DNA of 64,000 bases from Armillaria gallica. Its lineage: Eukaryota; Basidiomycota; Agaricomycetes; Agaricales; Physalacriaceae. The stretch's first letter is position 1. Each line of letters begins with the position of its first letter. Under the pieces are notes generated by a model, which saw only the letters and a list, made by a program, of their open reading frames with translations, was not told the origin of the DNA and did not search any database. Location: positions 2,201,001 to 2,265,000 of the forward strand of contig JBANDB010000007.1 in NCBI GenBank assembly GCA_037576215.1, in the 5' to 3' direction. The translations under genes were made by a program, and so were the position numbers. Shown here piece by piece: positions 11,977 to 24,800 of the stretch.

Positions 11977-14900
11977 TCAAGCGCCTGCTGCCCATCTCCA
12001 TGGGCTTGCTGCTCCACCTTGCTGCTGCGAGATGTCCTCATATTCTCGAGCGCGGGTATTGGAGGGGTCAAGATTATGGTTGCCACCACCTATCGGCGCT
12101 CTACACTCCGGACTAAAAGAGAACCTGGTGTTAGCAAACACAACAATTGTTCCAATTCGCGAACTGACCATCGGCTAGCCTCCATCGCTCCTCCGCACTG
12201 AAAAGATATTTCAGTTTATCAGACATCAGTTTAGAAGATGTTCATACCTCTGTGATAACGAATGTGTGACCATTTATACAGTTGTAGAAATGACCTCGGT
12301 GCGAAAATCCTAAGGCTTTCACGATGTCCTGTTTCTCCTGTAGGGACACCGGTTGATAGACACCATCATTTATAATATGATCTTCTAATTTCCCGTATTC
12401 TGAGAAGCAGCGCTCGATTTTTGCGCCGCAATTCCCATGGAACCATCGACGATCTTCGTTGATCTCGGATAGATTATTCGATGCCGGACGGCTTGTGAAG
12501 TATGACCGTTCAAGCTCTCGCAAAAGGCTCTTCAGCTTCTTCTTGTCGGCTTGAACCTCTGCTACCAAGCCATCCCGAGTCTCCGCCAATTCCCCACGTC
12601 TGAACGCATTTCTGCGTTTCTCCAACATCGAAAAACGGAACTGTTCAAACTCTGAACACAGCATTAGGCTGGCAGAACGAGCGGCCAGGCGTGACGAAGA
12701 AGTCGCGTGAGAGATAGCAATAGCCTTCTGACAGTCGGCGATGCAAGACTGATAAATGAACAAGGTGAATGAGTACCAGACATTACGATGATGAAGAGCT
12801 TCAGGTTCGTTAGAGGTTGCTGGAAGTCCCTCAAAACGGGAACGAGCAATGCTTCCAAGCATGAGCCTCAACTCGACGGACAATATGAATGCTTCCAGGA
12901 GGTAACGACGATCAGCCTTATGAGGAGGTTGTCCAATCTTTCGGTCAACGTTGCGCATGGCAATGTGTTCGGGGGAGACCCGTAGCATTTCCGGTGGGGG
13001 GTCGGCAGCAAGGTGTGCAATCTCCAAGCGGTAGAGAGTAGAGAGAGCTGACTCGTAGGCGCGAACATGTGCGGACCGCATCTTCGTAACGTTGGCTACC
13101 CTTCTGTAGACTCTATGAAGATCCACAACAATGTCCATCCATGCTTTGGCCTCGGAGTCTGACAGACCATGACGAGTGACCATGGACCTAGCAGTAAGCA
13201 TATCATGATTTAAGACTTCGTCTGTCTTCTCCGTCATGGAACCCTTCCTTTTTTCGACGAGGTCCTCAAAGCCATCAGCAGGATGGCATTCGAAATTCGG
13301 CGCGGCTTCAAGTTTCTTAGCCCGAGCTTCTAGTTCTACCAGACCGCCGCTGAGGGTCTCAATAGATGGAACGATCTCGGCAAGACGTTGAGACATCACA
13401 CTGGCCACATTCTGTTCCAAAATGTCGAGATTCGCTCGCTTGAGGACCCTTCCATAGCGCCGAGCCGTAATAGGTGCCCGACAAGTTGGACAGGTCGGCG
13501 GTCGTTGAAATTCGGTAGGAGGAGCTTTCATTCCCGTGTAGGACCCCATTGCGTCGACCTCATAATAGTCCGTCATTTGACAATGACCATCTAATGTCTC
13601 CACTGTGAAGATGTGCCCGCAATCTAGAGTAATCAGTTTTTCGCTGACATCCTCCGATCCAACAGGTATATCAGCCAGTGTCCGTTGCATGACAAAATCT
13701 ACGATGTCCGTTTTGGCTTCGTCGGAGAGACATTCGATGCACTTCTGTTGAAGGCACGGTTCACCGCATACTGGAATGGAGCTTAGTTTGCTCGAGAACC
13801 GTACACCAAGACGACTTACCTGAAGGGCAGACATGGCCGCATTGGAGCATGGTGCGACATGGTTCATCACATGGCAGGCGTGCACATATCTTGAGTCAAA
13901 GTTGGCGTCAATAACCATGGAAAAGGAATAAAATGAGACGACTCGCCGATCCACAAAGAACAGGACAAGACAGATGCGGGCAGATCCAGTCACATGGTTC
14001 AGCACAAGGTGGACAGTCCTCAGCGCATGGCTTGGGACACTTGTGATGGGAACAACGTTGACGACATGCCCGCTTACATGAGGTATTGCACTCATGATCT
14101 TGAGAACAGTCGAGACCACATTGATGTTGACAGAATAAGAGGCGCTCGCAGCTGTGCGACTTGTGCAAGGTGCGCTTGATTCTTAAGCCGATATCTTCGT
14201 TGATTCCCCGAGAGACAAGATTAAGTTTCGTGCAGTCCCCACAAGAGGTCTTGCACGCCTTTCCGCAGCACGACATACTTCCTCCGCAAACCTTGAGGCA
14301 TCTGTGCTTCCGAGGATCATCAGAACAGCGCATTGTTGCTTCATGTCCACAAAGCGACAACCGTTTTGTGACCTCTGCATGACAAAAAACTGAAGATAGG
14401 TTTTCCGCCTGATGGCTGGAAGAGAGCAACTTAAAGTCAGTCAAACGTCAGCACGAGAGTTGATCCTCGTACCATGAAATTGATGCCTCATGGCCGCAAG
14501 GTAATACGACATTGTAAAGCGGAAATTCACAGGGGCCACATTTGTCCGAGCATCTCTTAGGGCATGGGTGCATACGAGGACATGGAGTTCGGAGACATAG
14601 CATATCGCACCACATATTGCGATGCTTGTCAAGGTCGAGATGGCACTAATGAAACGATAACCTTGAGTATCGACGGCACAGAGAATAATTAATTGAGAAT
14701 ACCATAGAAGGACAATTGTGACCACAGTCCATACGGTAATCGCAAGGCAAGCAGCAACCACCTGCAGGTAGTTTGTTAATTCTGGCGACCATAGTCATTG
14801 ATATGTATCTGCTCGCCTTCGGGTGCTACAACGCTGAGTTGACCCGGTGCATTGATTACATTCCTCTGATCTGGGTGGCGAGGGCATATCACTGGAAAGC

Positions 14901-17900
14901 CAAACCCGATCTGGTCCCGTTGATCCATTTCGTCTAGGATAGTCTTCCAGGTTGGATTTTGACGAAGGTTGGAAGCGTTTCCCATAATATACAGTCCATG
15001 CTGAGCACGCGACAGAGCTACATTGATTCGATTGGAAGACTATAAGTATAGTATGTCACTGGACCAGGTTGAATCCACGAAAATGTCTAAATTACCTTCA
15101 GAAAGCCGATTGACTCATCACTATCGAAACCTCCAGAGTTTCTGACGAGAGAAACGATGACAATTTTCGCTTCCTCGCCCTGGAAAATATCCACCGTGCC
15201 TAGACGAACCTAGGAAGCGTCATCACCAATACAACGACAAGAACAAGGGAAATCGTACATGCTTGGACACCGTAACTTGCTCTACATACCCTTCATCATC
15301 CATTCCCTCTCTGACTAGCTGATCCTGATCCCGTTCATCGACCGAAACGGCAACCTTGAGGGAATTCAGGGCAGATCTCAGCTCTCGTAACTGACCCAAA
15401 TATGCGCAAAGGACGGCAATATCTCCAGGTGCACTATAAGCCTCTTGCTTCAAAAAGTACACGACAAGATCAACAATAATCTTGACCTAGTCTTCGTTTA
15501 AGCACCCTTTCTTTTTTAAAAGCGAAGGTCAACTTACTTCGAATGTATTAACTTTGGATACCGAGCCTTCATCTGCAGCTTTTTCACGGTTCGTGTGGGT
15601 GAAAAAGAAAAGGTCCTTTTGCATCCCTTGAACGGGAGGGTACTTCTTGACGAGGTCGTGATCCTCCAAGTTGGGATACAAAATCTCTCTGATGGAGACA
15701 TAGGTTACTAGTTTTCGAACGAGCAGCTGAGAGAGAAATAACAAACCGGATGTTATGAGAAATGCTAGGACGCATTCTCCGCTGAACATTGATCTGGGAC
15801 ATTGGGAACCGACCATCCGCCAGTCGTTCCATCAACGATCGGTCAAATTTGTACAATTCACGTCCTCGCTCACTATCCATAGAGAGAGCTGGAAGAGAAT
15901 GAATATATAAAGCTGAGACCAGGTCTGGACGTCCAACTCACAATAATTGGCCAAGGTAGGACGAAGTTGCTGTGGATCACCTATACAAATAAGATGTTGC
16001 ACTTGGAGGTGATTAAAATTTGAATAGGAAGCATAGATTATCGCCAATCACTCACCAGATGGCACAAGAGATGACAGGATATGTGCCTCAAGGACTTGTC
16101 CTGCTTCTTCCACCATCAAAACTTTGGGTGCCACGGTCTAATGCGAATACTAAGAAAACGATAAAAAAGGATGAACTGTACTTACCGTCAAAAGCGAGGT
16201 AAGTTTAGCAGCACCATTAGTGGTGCATCCGATGAGGTCTATTCGAGATAGCAATTGTCGTCGACTCTGTGATCTATAAGCTGAGTGAATGCACCGTGCT
16301 GAGGAGTTGCTACTAACCTCGTCCTTGGCATCGTTAAACCGCTTACAAGCGGCTTCATACTCTTCCCGACGTTCTTCGTAATCTTGTCTGTGTTTGTTAT
16401 ACGCAAAGGTCCTCATTTCGCGTTCCCAGAAACCGGCCAGTGTTTGTCGCTCTCCGAAAGACATGTTCCAGATGGCATCGACAACCAGAAGTTCATCGAT
16501 TGGTCTAGAAGCGGTTGGAGTAGACGGAATCATGCCCTCTGGGAATCCCAATGATACGAAGAAGCTGTTCATGCGTGTCAAGTACTCCTGGAGCTCCGCT
16601 GCAAAGATCAATTCCTGTTCCTGCTTCTTCTTCTGCTGCTTCCCCCTCTTCCCTTTAGCTGACACCGCGGTGCTCTGTGGAGGCTGTGGAGGCTGTAGGA
16701 ACGAGATATCCTGCCCTGTTTTCCAAAAGGAATATATGGTATTGGGGATGTCGACATCGCGGCCTTTCTTCTTTGTGTTCACAGTTGTCCATTCCCCTTC
16801 TGCTTTAATATCCTGGCGAAGATCTTCTGCCAGTTTATCAATCCAGAAAGGAGGGCTCATGAACGAGTCAAGATGGTCGGGGAAGGTTTCTTGCAGATAG
16901 TTGGTTACGGTCTCCCAGGTATGTGCAGGCGTCTGGATATGCCGTAGGATTGTCCTCATCTCGTCCTCCAGTCGGCCCATAGAAAAACGTTCCTTGCGCA
17001 CAATCTGATCCAGCGGTGAAGAGGCTCCATCCTTCATCCTCTCCAGCTTGTCCAAGGTATATTCATTGATACGTTCATCCGAGGACCGGGATCCCAGCCT
17101 AACAAGATTCGTCGTAATTTTTGCGTCCAGGAGAGATAGTAGCATGTGATCCAGTGCATGATTTGTGAAAGCGATCATCACAATGGGCTTGACCTTATTA
17201 GCAAATAAGACCCGAAGTAGCTCTTTCCCGGTAAAACTCTATGCCTGCTCTTAGAACACAGGTCACATCCAAGAATCAATACACACCTTTCCGGTACCCG
17301 GAGGTCTAGATTCCCAAAGACCTTGTTAGCATCATTCAACACCTTGATGATAGCAGGAACATACCCTTGAATTAGAGCGATCTCCTGTGTCAAAGCATCG
17401 ACCACAGCGTCACATTGACTAGGATCTAAAATGCTTGATGACTTCAGCTCCAGTCGGGCTCTCCGGATTGATAGAGGGTCGGTTGTATTCAATGGATGAA
17501 TATACTCCCTAATTCTATCTTTCGATAGGCACTCTAGGTTGTATCGGAAAGACGGGTTCTGGCTGTACTTCGGAGGGGACACTCCGGGAGGAGTCGCGGT
17601 TGCGCCACAGATATAGTCGGAAAATGGAATAGAAGTAGGTTCCACGGAGCGCAACTTCTCCAAAAAGGGTCTGATAGACTCGAACATGACGCTGTTATCG
17701 ACCAAAAACGCGAACCGATGTTCATCAACAGTAATCTTGTCCTGTCGCAAAGCGCCGAGTTCTACGTCAGGATCGAAAAATTTGACGCGTACTTCAATAC
17801 GGCTCTCATGGACCTTCGACGACTCGACAATGTCATCCGTCGATGAAGAAACACTTCCAACATAAATCCTTAGACGACGTGAATGTGCGACGACTAAAAC

Positions 17901-19957
17901 GACAAGACTTCCAGCGCTGAGACGTCGTGAACCAGCATGCTCCCAGAACTCTTTTCTGACCTTGGGATCAGAGTGTCGGGCACGGTCTGAGGTGGCGGTA
18001 TCGACAACGAGGCCAGCTGTGAAGCCACGTCGCTCCGCCTGAAGAGGAGAGTATTCAGCATTTGTATAGACATGGAACATAGCCGAGTTATATCCAGAGG
18101 TCCGATATAGGCCTCCACTTGACTTGAGTAGACTTTCCAATTGGATAGGCCGTGCTTCACGTCTCGAAGCGGGTGCCTGCATAGCATCGAAGTCAAGTTG
18201 GATAGCAGATATCGACGCGCGAATGGGAGCGCTACAATATGTGTATCTCAGTAGTTATCGTGAGAACATTATACGACGACTTACACGAGTTCCTCACGCA
18301 AAAGACGGAACTGAATGTCCAGATGCCGCTCCATTGAATTTGGAGCCAAATGATGTGGAGCGTCCGGAAGGTTGACGGGAATGTATGGAAGACTAGCAGA
18401 GATCATCTCGTCATGGGTAGGGACAATATGTATGTCAGCTATGTCACGGTGATCATTGCTATGGCGGGGTCCAAGAGGGCGAAGGACTCCGGGACCGTCA
18501 TAAGTCTGAATAAGACGAGCCTGTAATGCTTCATATCGATGTTCTTCTCGCAAACCTCGTGGCTGCACTGGTCTTCGTTTGCTCTCTGCATTCGCGTGCT
18601 CTCGCCTTACTATAGCGTTAAGTCTAGTGATAGGCTCTTTGATTTGTGCCAAGGTCAACCGCTGAACGGTTGGGTCAATGGAATCATCAAAGTTCGACGT
18701 TGCTATCAGCATTGCCCATTCATCGTACCACCGAGCAAGGTTGTCAACGAATGTGGCGATACTTGGATGGTTATTGATTGCATGTTTGAAACGTTGAAAA
18801 TATCTGAGTTAGAGTTAGCACGACAGTAGCTGAAAATTGGCAGAAACTCTTACTGTGTAAGCAGGGTAGTAATCGTGCCGAAAACAACCACTCCCGAAAG
18901 GCTGCTCTGTCGCACGGCAGGAAGGGCTGGTGTAGTATCTCTCCAAGATCGATTCTGGATCATTTGCTCCATGCATGAAGAAACGACGTCGAGTAGATTA
19001 TCGAGGCCACTATCCAGGGCGCTGTACAAGGCGCTAAAGAACGTCAGCTTCTTAAAGAGTATACACTTATTTGAGACGGCATACTGGATGTTATGGTGGA
19101 GATTGGTTTTAAGGATGAGGTCTGACCCAAAGAACTGTGGTTTTGGAGTGAGATGGGGCGGAAGGCAGAGAGATAACAGTTACCTGAAGCAGCGGGAAGT
19201 ACCCGATTTGAAACGAAAGAACCGTGAAGCCTGTACCGGCACGGCAAGCAATGGGGGAATATTGCAAGACCTCGCGGATGCGAGCGAGGACATGGTGCTA
19301 GATGGCTTGATAAGATCACTCACAGCTAAAGTACACGAACTTTACCTTCAAATCAACTATCATTTCAAGGAATGACTGGGCGCTGACCGTATCCTGTGAA
19401 AGCGTCTAGTTTGAAGAAGTGCTATTGTTATGTAAAGAGCGTACCCATTGTGGATTCCGGCGATCAACGCTGGCTAGAATCTGGACGAACTGAATGACTC
19501 GATCCGGGCTTGTGAACTGAAACGTTGGAGTATTGAATAGCTTGAGCATGTTATGCGCCTCCGTAGGGCCCATTGTATGCAACTTGTCTAAGGAAATGCT
19601 GTTGATTCCTGCCAGTCCTTCGGTCGTCAGGAAGTCGAGGGCGTCGGTTTCCGGGGACGTCGCCTCTGGAGGTGACTCTGCAGTGCCAGCATTCTGAAAC
19701 TGCGGCTGACGAACATGTCGGAATATACAGTCGAATCCTCGACGGCATTCTCCCGAGGTCCAGAAGAATTCGCAATTCCCCCGGCCAGCTGTGATTCCGC
19801 CAGGCCTGCCTGGCGATCTGGGAGAAGGCAACGGAGTCGACGACGACGATGGTACTGGACTTCCTGTTCGTTCGTGAAGAAACTTGCAATTCTGAAAGTG
19901 GCACCCTCTAGGAGTGTTGAACATCCGGCAAATTTGCCTTCCACGTCTGTTGGACAT
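11977..19957 (-). CDS. CCCH - SF1 helicase - NFX1 zinc fingers - RZ finger giant protein, copy 1
   Basis: The N-terminus (ATG at 19957) has two CCCH fingers: CRMFNTPRGCHFQNCKFLH and CEFFWTSGECRRGFDCIFRH. A long helical region follows, then a superfamily 1 RNA-helicase core. Motif I is IQGPPGTGKSF, rebuilt across two introns near 17240-17375. TNHALDHML lies near 17155. Motif II is VEEAGQVLEAH near 16100, and GDPQQLRPT lies near 15975. FQGEEAKIVIVSLVRN lies near 15150 and NRINVALSRAQHG near 15010. Cys/His-rich NFX1-type fingers occupy about 14770-13730. The end carries an RZ-type finger: HRGHFYNCINGHTFVITE, then CGGAMEASRC-PEC at 12290-12080. Relatives include ZNFX1, S. pombe Hrr1 and Neurospora SAD-3, which act in RNA silencing or antiviral defence. 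All segments join at standard introns, so it appears intact, with roughly 2,000-2,300 residues by estimate. The first CCCH finger has only four residues between its second and third Cys. Confidence 0.92.
14762..14816 (-). other. Probable GC-AG intron in helicase copy 1
   Basis: The helicase end (VVAPEG) joins the first NFX1-region finger (GCCLPCDYRM) only if an intron starts GCGAGC and ends CTGCAG. No GT donor at a workable place and phase exists in both copies. The same GCGAGC donor occurs at the same site in copy 2. Confidence 0.6.
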
Positions 19958-21846
19958 GTTGGATAGGTATGGGAAGGAGGAAGACCTCGAGGCATCGATG
20001 GGCGCCTATTGGTGCTTGTTACTAAGATGGCACCTGATCACAACAAAGCCATGCCTAGCCACGTCCTGAAGAAGTGATTTAACGAGCCATTAAATTTACA
20101 TAACCCAAAATCATGTTGGTATTGAGTAAACTAACCTTAGACGCGAGTTTACCTGCCGTAAGGCCTGCCGCTGCTGGTCAACGGTGCTGCCAGAACAACT
20201 GCCGTATAGTGCTCCTGTAGAGTCAACACAAAAAGCATAGATACGATTTAACTCATCTTGAAAACAGGGAAAATAAGTAGCTGTCGGGACCTACTTGTTA
20301 AAAATAACTAAGGCCACGCTACCTTGACATCACGGACATCCGAACAAGTGTTTACACGGGGTTTGCCGACTAATGGGAACTTGAAGCACTCTAATTTTTG
20401 AATGACGTGATGGGGTGATGGGTTTCAATGTAACCACGCTTCCGCGGATGAATATGATGCATCCATCGAGAATTATGATCCACGCGAACATTGAGAACAG
20501 CTCTCCTGGCTCGTAGGCGGCGCAGCAGTCATCAGTAGCGGCGGGTCGTAATCTCTGGGAAATCAGGGGTCGCTTTGGATTGCGGCATGCAGTAAAACGG
20601 GTTGATAACTTTGTCGGGTGAGGCCTGACTCCCTAAAGACGACGGAGCGAACAATAGATGACCGTCCCACTACTTAAGTACCAAAGTAGCGGGAATGACG
20701 TAACATTCGGAGGCAATTCCGGTTCTTTCCGGAGCATCCTTGGCACGTGGTTGCAGCTTGAAACTTTTAACCAAGTACAATGGTGGGTTTCTACCATGAT
20801 GTTAAGCCTGCAAGCTGCACTAAGTATCTTAATGTTGATTTTTGGTCGTTAAATATCGTTCCCGCAGATAATCATATACCTCAAATTGTCTACGCGGATC
20901 CCACCATTGTCCTCCAGATGGAGGGCGAACGAATAAGAATTAGATGTCAATGGTCGAAACCCTTCCCATTCTCGGACATTTTCTCGCCCTGTTCTCATGG
21001 CCTCTTTATTTTGAGGTCAATAGCGACGCCTCGACCGACACATGGAGATAACAGTTAAGTTTTCATCGGCTTTTCATAGGGATGACAACTGCATTCCCGG
21101 ACCTAGCTCCTCACCCTTGTGAACCCTGGTAACCTCGATAATCCCATGCTTACTAGCTGGACTATCTCCCGCCGCTATAGGTTCCACAGCGGCGTTCCGT
21201 CCTTCAATAATTGCCAACATCCTTTCAGTACACCTAGCCGATCCGGACCTCGTACCCTATCAAAATGCAAGGATTGCCCGCCGTACAACAATCACTACAA
21301 GGCAGATCGCTCGGGATTGCGAGGCCATATAGCAGCTCATTGGCTGCTTTGGCATGAGCGAGAGAGTGCCGGAGACCGGCCGGAAACCACGTATCTTGAC
21401 GTTCGTAGGCAGATGCGGTCGTTGAATGAACTTCGTTTCCTCCTATATCCCTGATTCAGATGACACGGACGTGGACCCACCGCCGAGCCCGAGCCATCCT
21501 GGTTCTTGGGATTCAAGAGCTAGGCCGCTGTCGAAACGGAACGCCACACGTACTACAACAATTCCTTTTTCAGCGGTCGAACGATTCGAGTTCAATCTCG
21601 CAGCAAACTGCCCGATTTGTCAGTAAATCTGTGGAGACATCTCAGCAAGGTGATGAAGATGCCAATGCACCTGAGCTCAAGCTTTCTCTACTAGGATACG
21701 ACATTTGATGGCATAGAAATCAAGCACACGAGAAGACCGACTAAAATGGTAAAAATCTTTGTTATTACAATATATTTGGAACCCAATATTCTGCTATACA
21801 ACGACGTGCTTATCAACATGATCTTTTCCTACTCCCATTTTCTTCT
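19958..21846. other. Spacer between the two helicase copies
   Basis: 19958-20280 is the promoter of copy 1 and is similar to 29780-30080 upstream of copy 2, including aaatttacataacccaaaatcat, so the duplication unit took its promoter along. The remaining 1.5 kb has short unconnected frames, among them 21119-21454 (KCKDCPPYNNHYKADRSGLRGH...) and 21426-21626 (VDPPPSPSHPG...ANCPICQ), which contain Cys/His pairs but no family I can name. They may be scraps of a zinc-finger gene. 21720-21846 is the 3' flank of copy 2. Confidence 0.5.
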
Positions 21847-24800
21847 TTAAGCATCTACTGCCCATGCCCATGGACTCTTTCTTACACCTTGCTGCCGTGA
21901 GATGTCTTCGTATTCTCGAGCACGAGTATTGGAGGTGTCCAGATGATGATTTTCACCGCCTATTGGCGCTCTACATTCGGGACTGAAACAGAACTGGTGT
22001 TAGCGAAGGCAACAATTATTTGGTTATGATCGGTGAACTAACCATTGGCTAGCCTGAGTCGCTCCGCCGCACTGAGAAAGATGTTTCAGTTTATCAGGCG
22101 TACGTTTACTAGACAATGTTCATACCTCTGTGATAACGAATGTGTGACCATTCATGCAGTTGTAGAAATGGCCTCGATGCGAAAATCCTAAGGCTTTCAC
22201 GATGTCCTGTTTCTCCTGCAGGGACATGGGTTGATAGACGTCGTCGTCGTATATAATGTGCTCTTCCAATTTCCGATATTCTGCGAAGCAACGCTCGATT
22301 TTGGCGCCGCAGTTCTTATGGAACCATTGACGATCTTCAATGATCTGGGATAGATCATTCGACGGACGGCTTGTGAGGTATGACCGTTCGAGCTCCCTCA
22401 AGCGACTCTTCAGCTTCTTCTGGTTGGCTTGGATCTCCGCTACCAAGCCATCCCGAGCTTCTTCCAATGCACCACCTTTGAACATGTCCCTGCGCTTCTC
22501 CAACATCGAAAAACGGAACTGTTCAAACTCTGAACAGAGCATCAAGCTGGCAGAACGAGCGGCGAGGCGTGACGAAGACGTTGCATGAGAGATGGTGATA
22601 GCCTTCTGACAGTCGATGATGCACGACTGATAGATGAATAAGGTGAATGAGTACCAGACATTACGATGATGAAGAGCTTCAGGTTCGTTGGAAGTTATTG
22701 GAAGTCCCTCAAAGCGAGAACGAGCGATGCTTCCCAACATGAGCCTCAACTCGACGGATAATATGAATGCTTCGAGATGATAGCGACGATCAGCCTTATG
22801 AGGAGGTTGTCCAATCTTCTGGTCAACATTGCGCATTGCAATGTTTTCGGGAGAGACCTGGAGTATTTCCGATGGTGGTTCGGCAGCAAGGTGTGCAAGT
22901 TCCAAGCGGTAGAGAGTAGAAAGAGCCGATTCGTAGGCGCGAACATGTGCGGACCGCGTCCTTGCAATGTTAGCTACCTTCCTGTAGACTTTATGGATAT
23001 CCTCAACGATAACCGTCCATGCTGTGGCCTCGGAGGCTGACAAACCATGACAAGTGATCATAGACCCAGTAGCGAACATGCTATGGTCCAATACTTCGTC
23101 TGCGTTCTTCGTCATGGAACCCCGCCTCTCTGCGATTGAGCGCTTATACTTATCAGCAGGAAGACACTTGAAATCTGGCGGGACTTCAAGTTTTTTAGCC
23201 CGAGCCTCTAGTTCTACCAGGCCATTGCTGAGGGTCTCGATAGACGGGACCACCTCGGCCAGACGTTGGGACATCATACTGGCAACATTCTGTTCCAAAA
23301 TGTCGAGGTTCGCTCGCTTGAGAACCCTTCCATAGCGCCGAGCCGTAATGGGTCCCCGGCAAGTTGGACAGGTCGGTGGCCGCTGAAATTCGGTAGGAGG
23401 AGCTTTCATTCCCGCGTAAGATCCCATTTCGTCGACCTCGTAATAGTCAGTCATGTGACAATGACCGTCTAATGTCTCCACTGTGAAGATGTGCCCACAA
23501 TCTAGAGTAATCAGTTTTTCGCTGATATCCTCCGATCCAACAGGTATATCAGCCAGTGTCCGTTGCGTGACAAGATCTACGACGTCCGTTTTGGCTTCAT
23601 CGGAGAGACATTCGATGCACTTCTGCTGGAGGCACGGTTCACCGCATACTGGAATGGAGCTTAGTTTGCTCGAGAACCGTACACCAAGACGACATACCTG
23701 AAGGGCAGACATGGCCGCATCGAAGAATGGTGTAACATGGTTCATCACATGGTAGACGTGCACATATCTTGAGTCAAAGTCAACAACCACAGAAAAGGAA
23801 TAAAATGAGACGACTCGCCGATCCACAAAGGACTGGACAGGGCAGATGAGGACAGATCCAGTCACATGGCTCAGCACAAGGTGGACAGTCCTCGTCGCAT
23901 GGTTTGAGACACTTGTGATGAGAACAACGTTGGCGACATGCCCGCTTACATGAGGTATTACATTCATGGTCATGGGAACAGTCGAGACCGCATATATGTT
24001 GACAGAATAAGAGTCGCTCGCACTGATGTGACTTGTGCAAGGTGCGTTTGATTTCAATGTCCAGTTGTAGTTTGAACCGACGTAGGAAATCCAAGTTGAG
24101 CTCCGTGCAGTCCCCGCAAAAGGACTTGCACGTCTTTTTGCAGCACGACATGGTTCCTCCGCAAGCTGAAAGGCATTTGTACTTCCGGGGATCTTTAGAA
24201 CAGCACATTGTTGCTTCATGTCCACAAAGCGACAGCCGTTTTACGACCTCTTCGCGACAGAAAACTGAAGATAGGCTTTCCGCTTGGTAGCTGGGGAGAT
24301 AGCAAATTGAAGTCAGTCAGACGTCAACATCAGAATTGAATATTGTACCATGAAATTGATGCTTTATGGCCGCAAGGAAGCTCGACATTGTCGAGCGGGA
24401 ATCTACATGGACCACATTCATCCGAGCATCTCTTAGGACAGGGATGCATACGAGGACATGGAGTTCGCAGACATGGCATATGGCACCACATACTGCGATG
24501 CTTGTCGAGATCGAGATGGCACTAGAAAAACGACAAACTTGAGTCTCGACGGCACTTAAAAGAGTTGATTGAAAATACCATAGAAGGGCAATTGTGGCCG
24601 CAGTTCATACGATAATCGCAAGGCAAGCAGCAGCCACCTATAGGGAGTTTTGTTAATTCTGACTGTCGTAGTCGTTGCCCTGTAGCTGCTCGCCTTCTGG
24701 TGCCACGACATTGAGTTGACCAGGTGCCGTGATTATATTCCTCTGATCTGGGTGGCGAGGGCATATTACTGGGAAGCCAAACCCGATCTGGTCCCGCTGG

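Noticed and set aside
12242..14119. A single 625-residue open frame in the helicase copy 1 C-terminal part (and its 701-residue counterpart at 22120-24225)
   Set aside because: The upstream third of each is the wrong frame over the NFX1 fingers; the Cys/His-rich frame and splice sites show that the true protein enters this frame only after an intron.
21119..21708. Zinc-finger gene between the helicase copies
   Set aside because: Cys/His pairs are present in two overlapping frames but spacing fits no known finger and no exon chain could be built.
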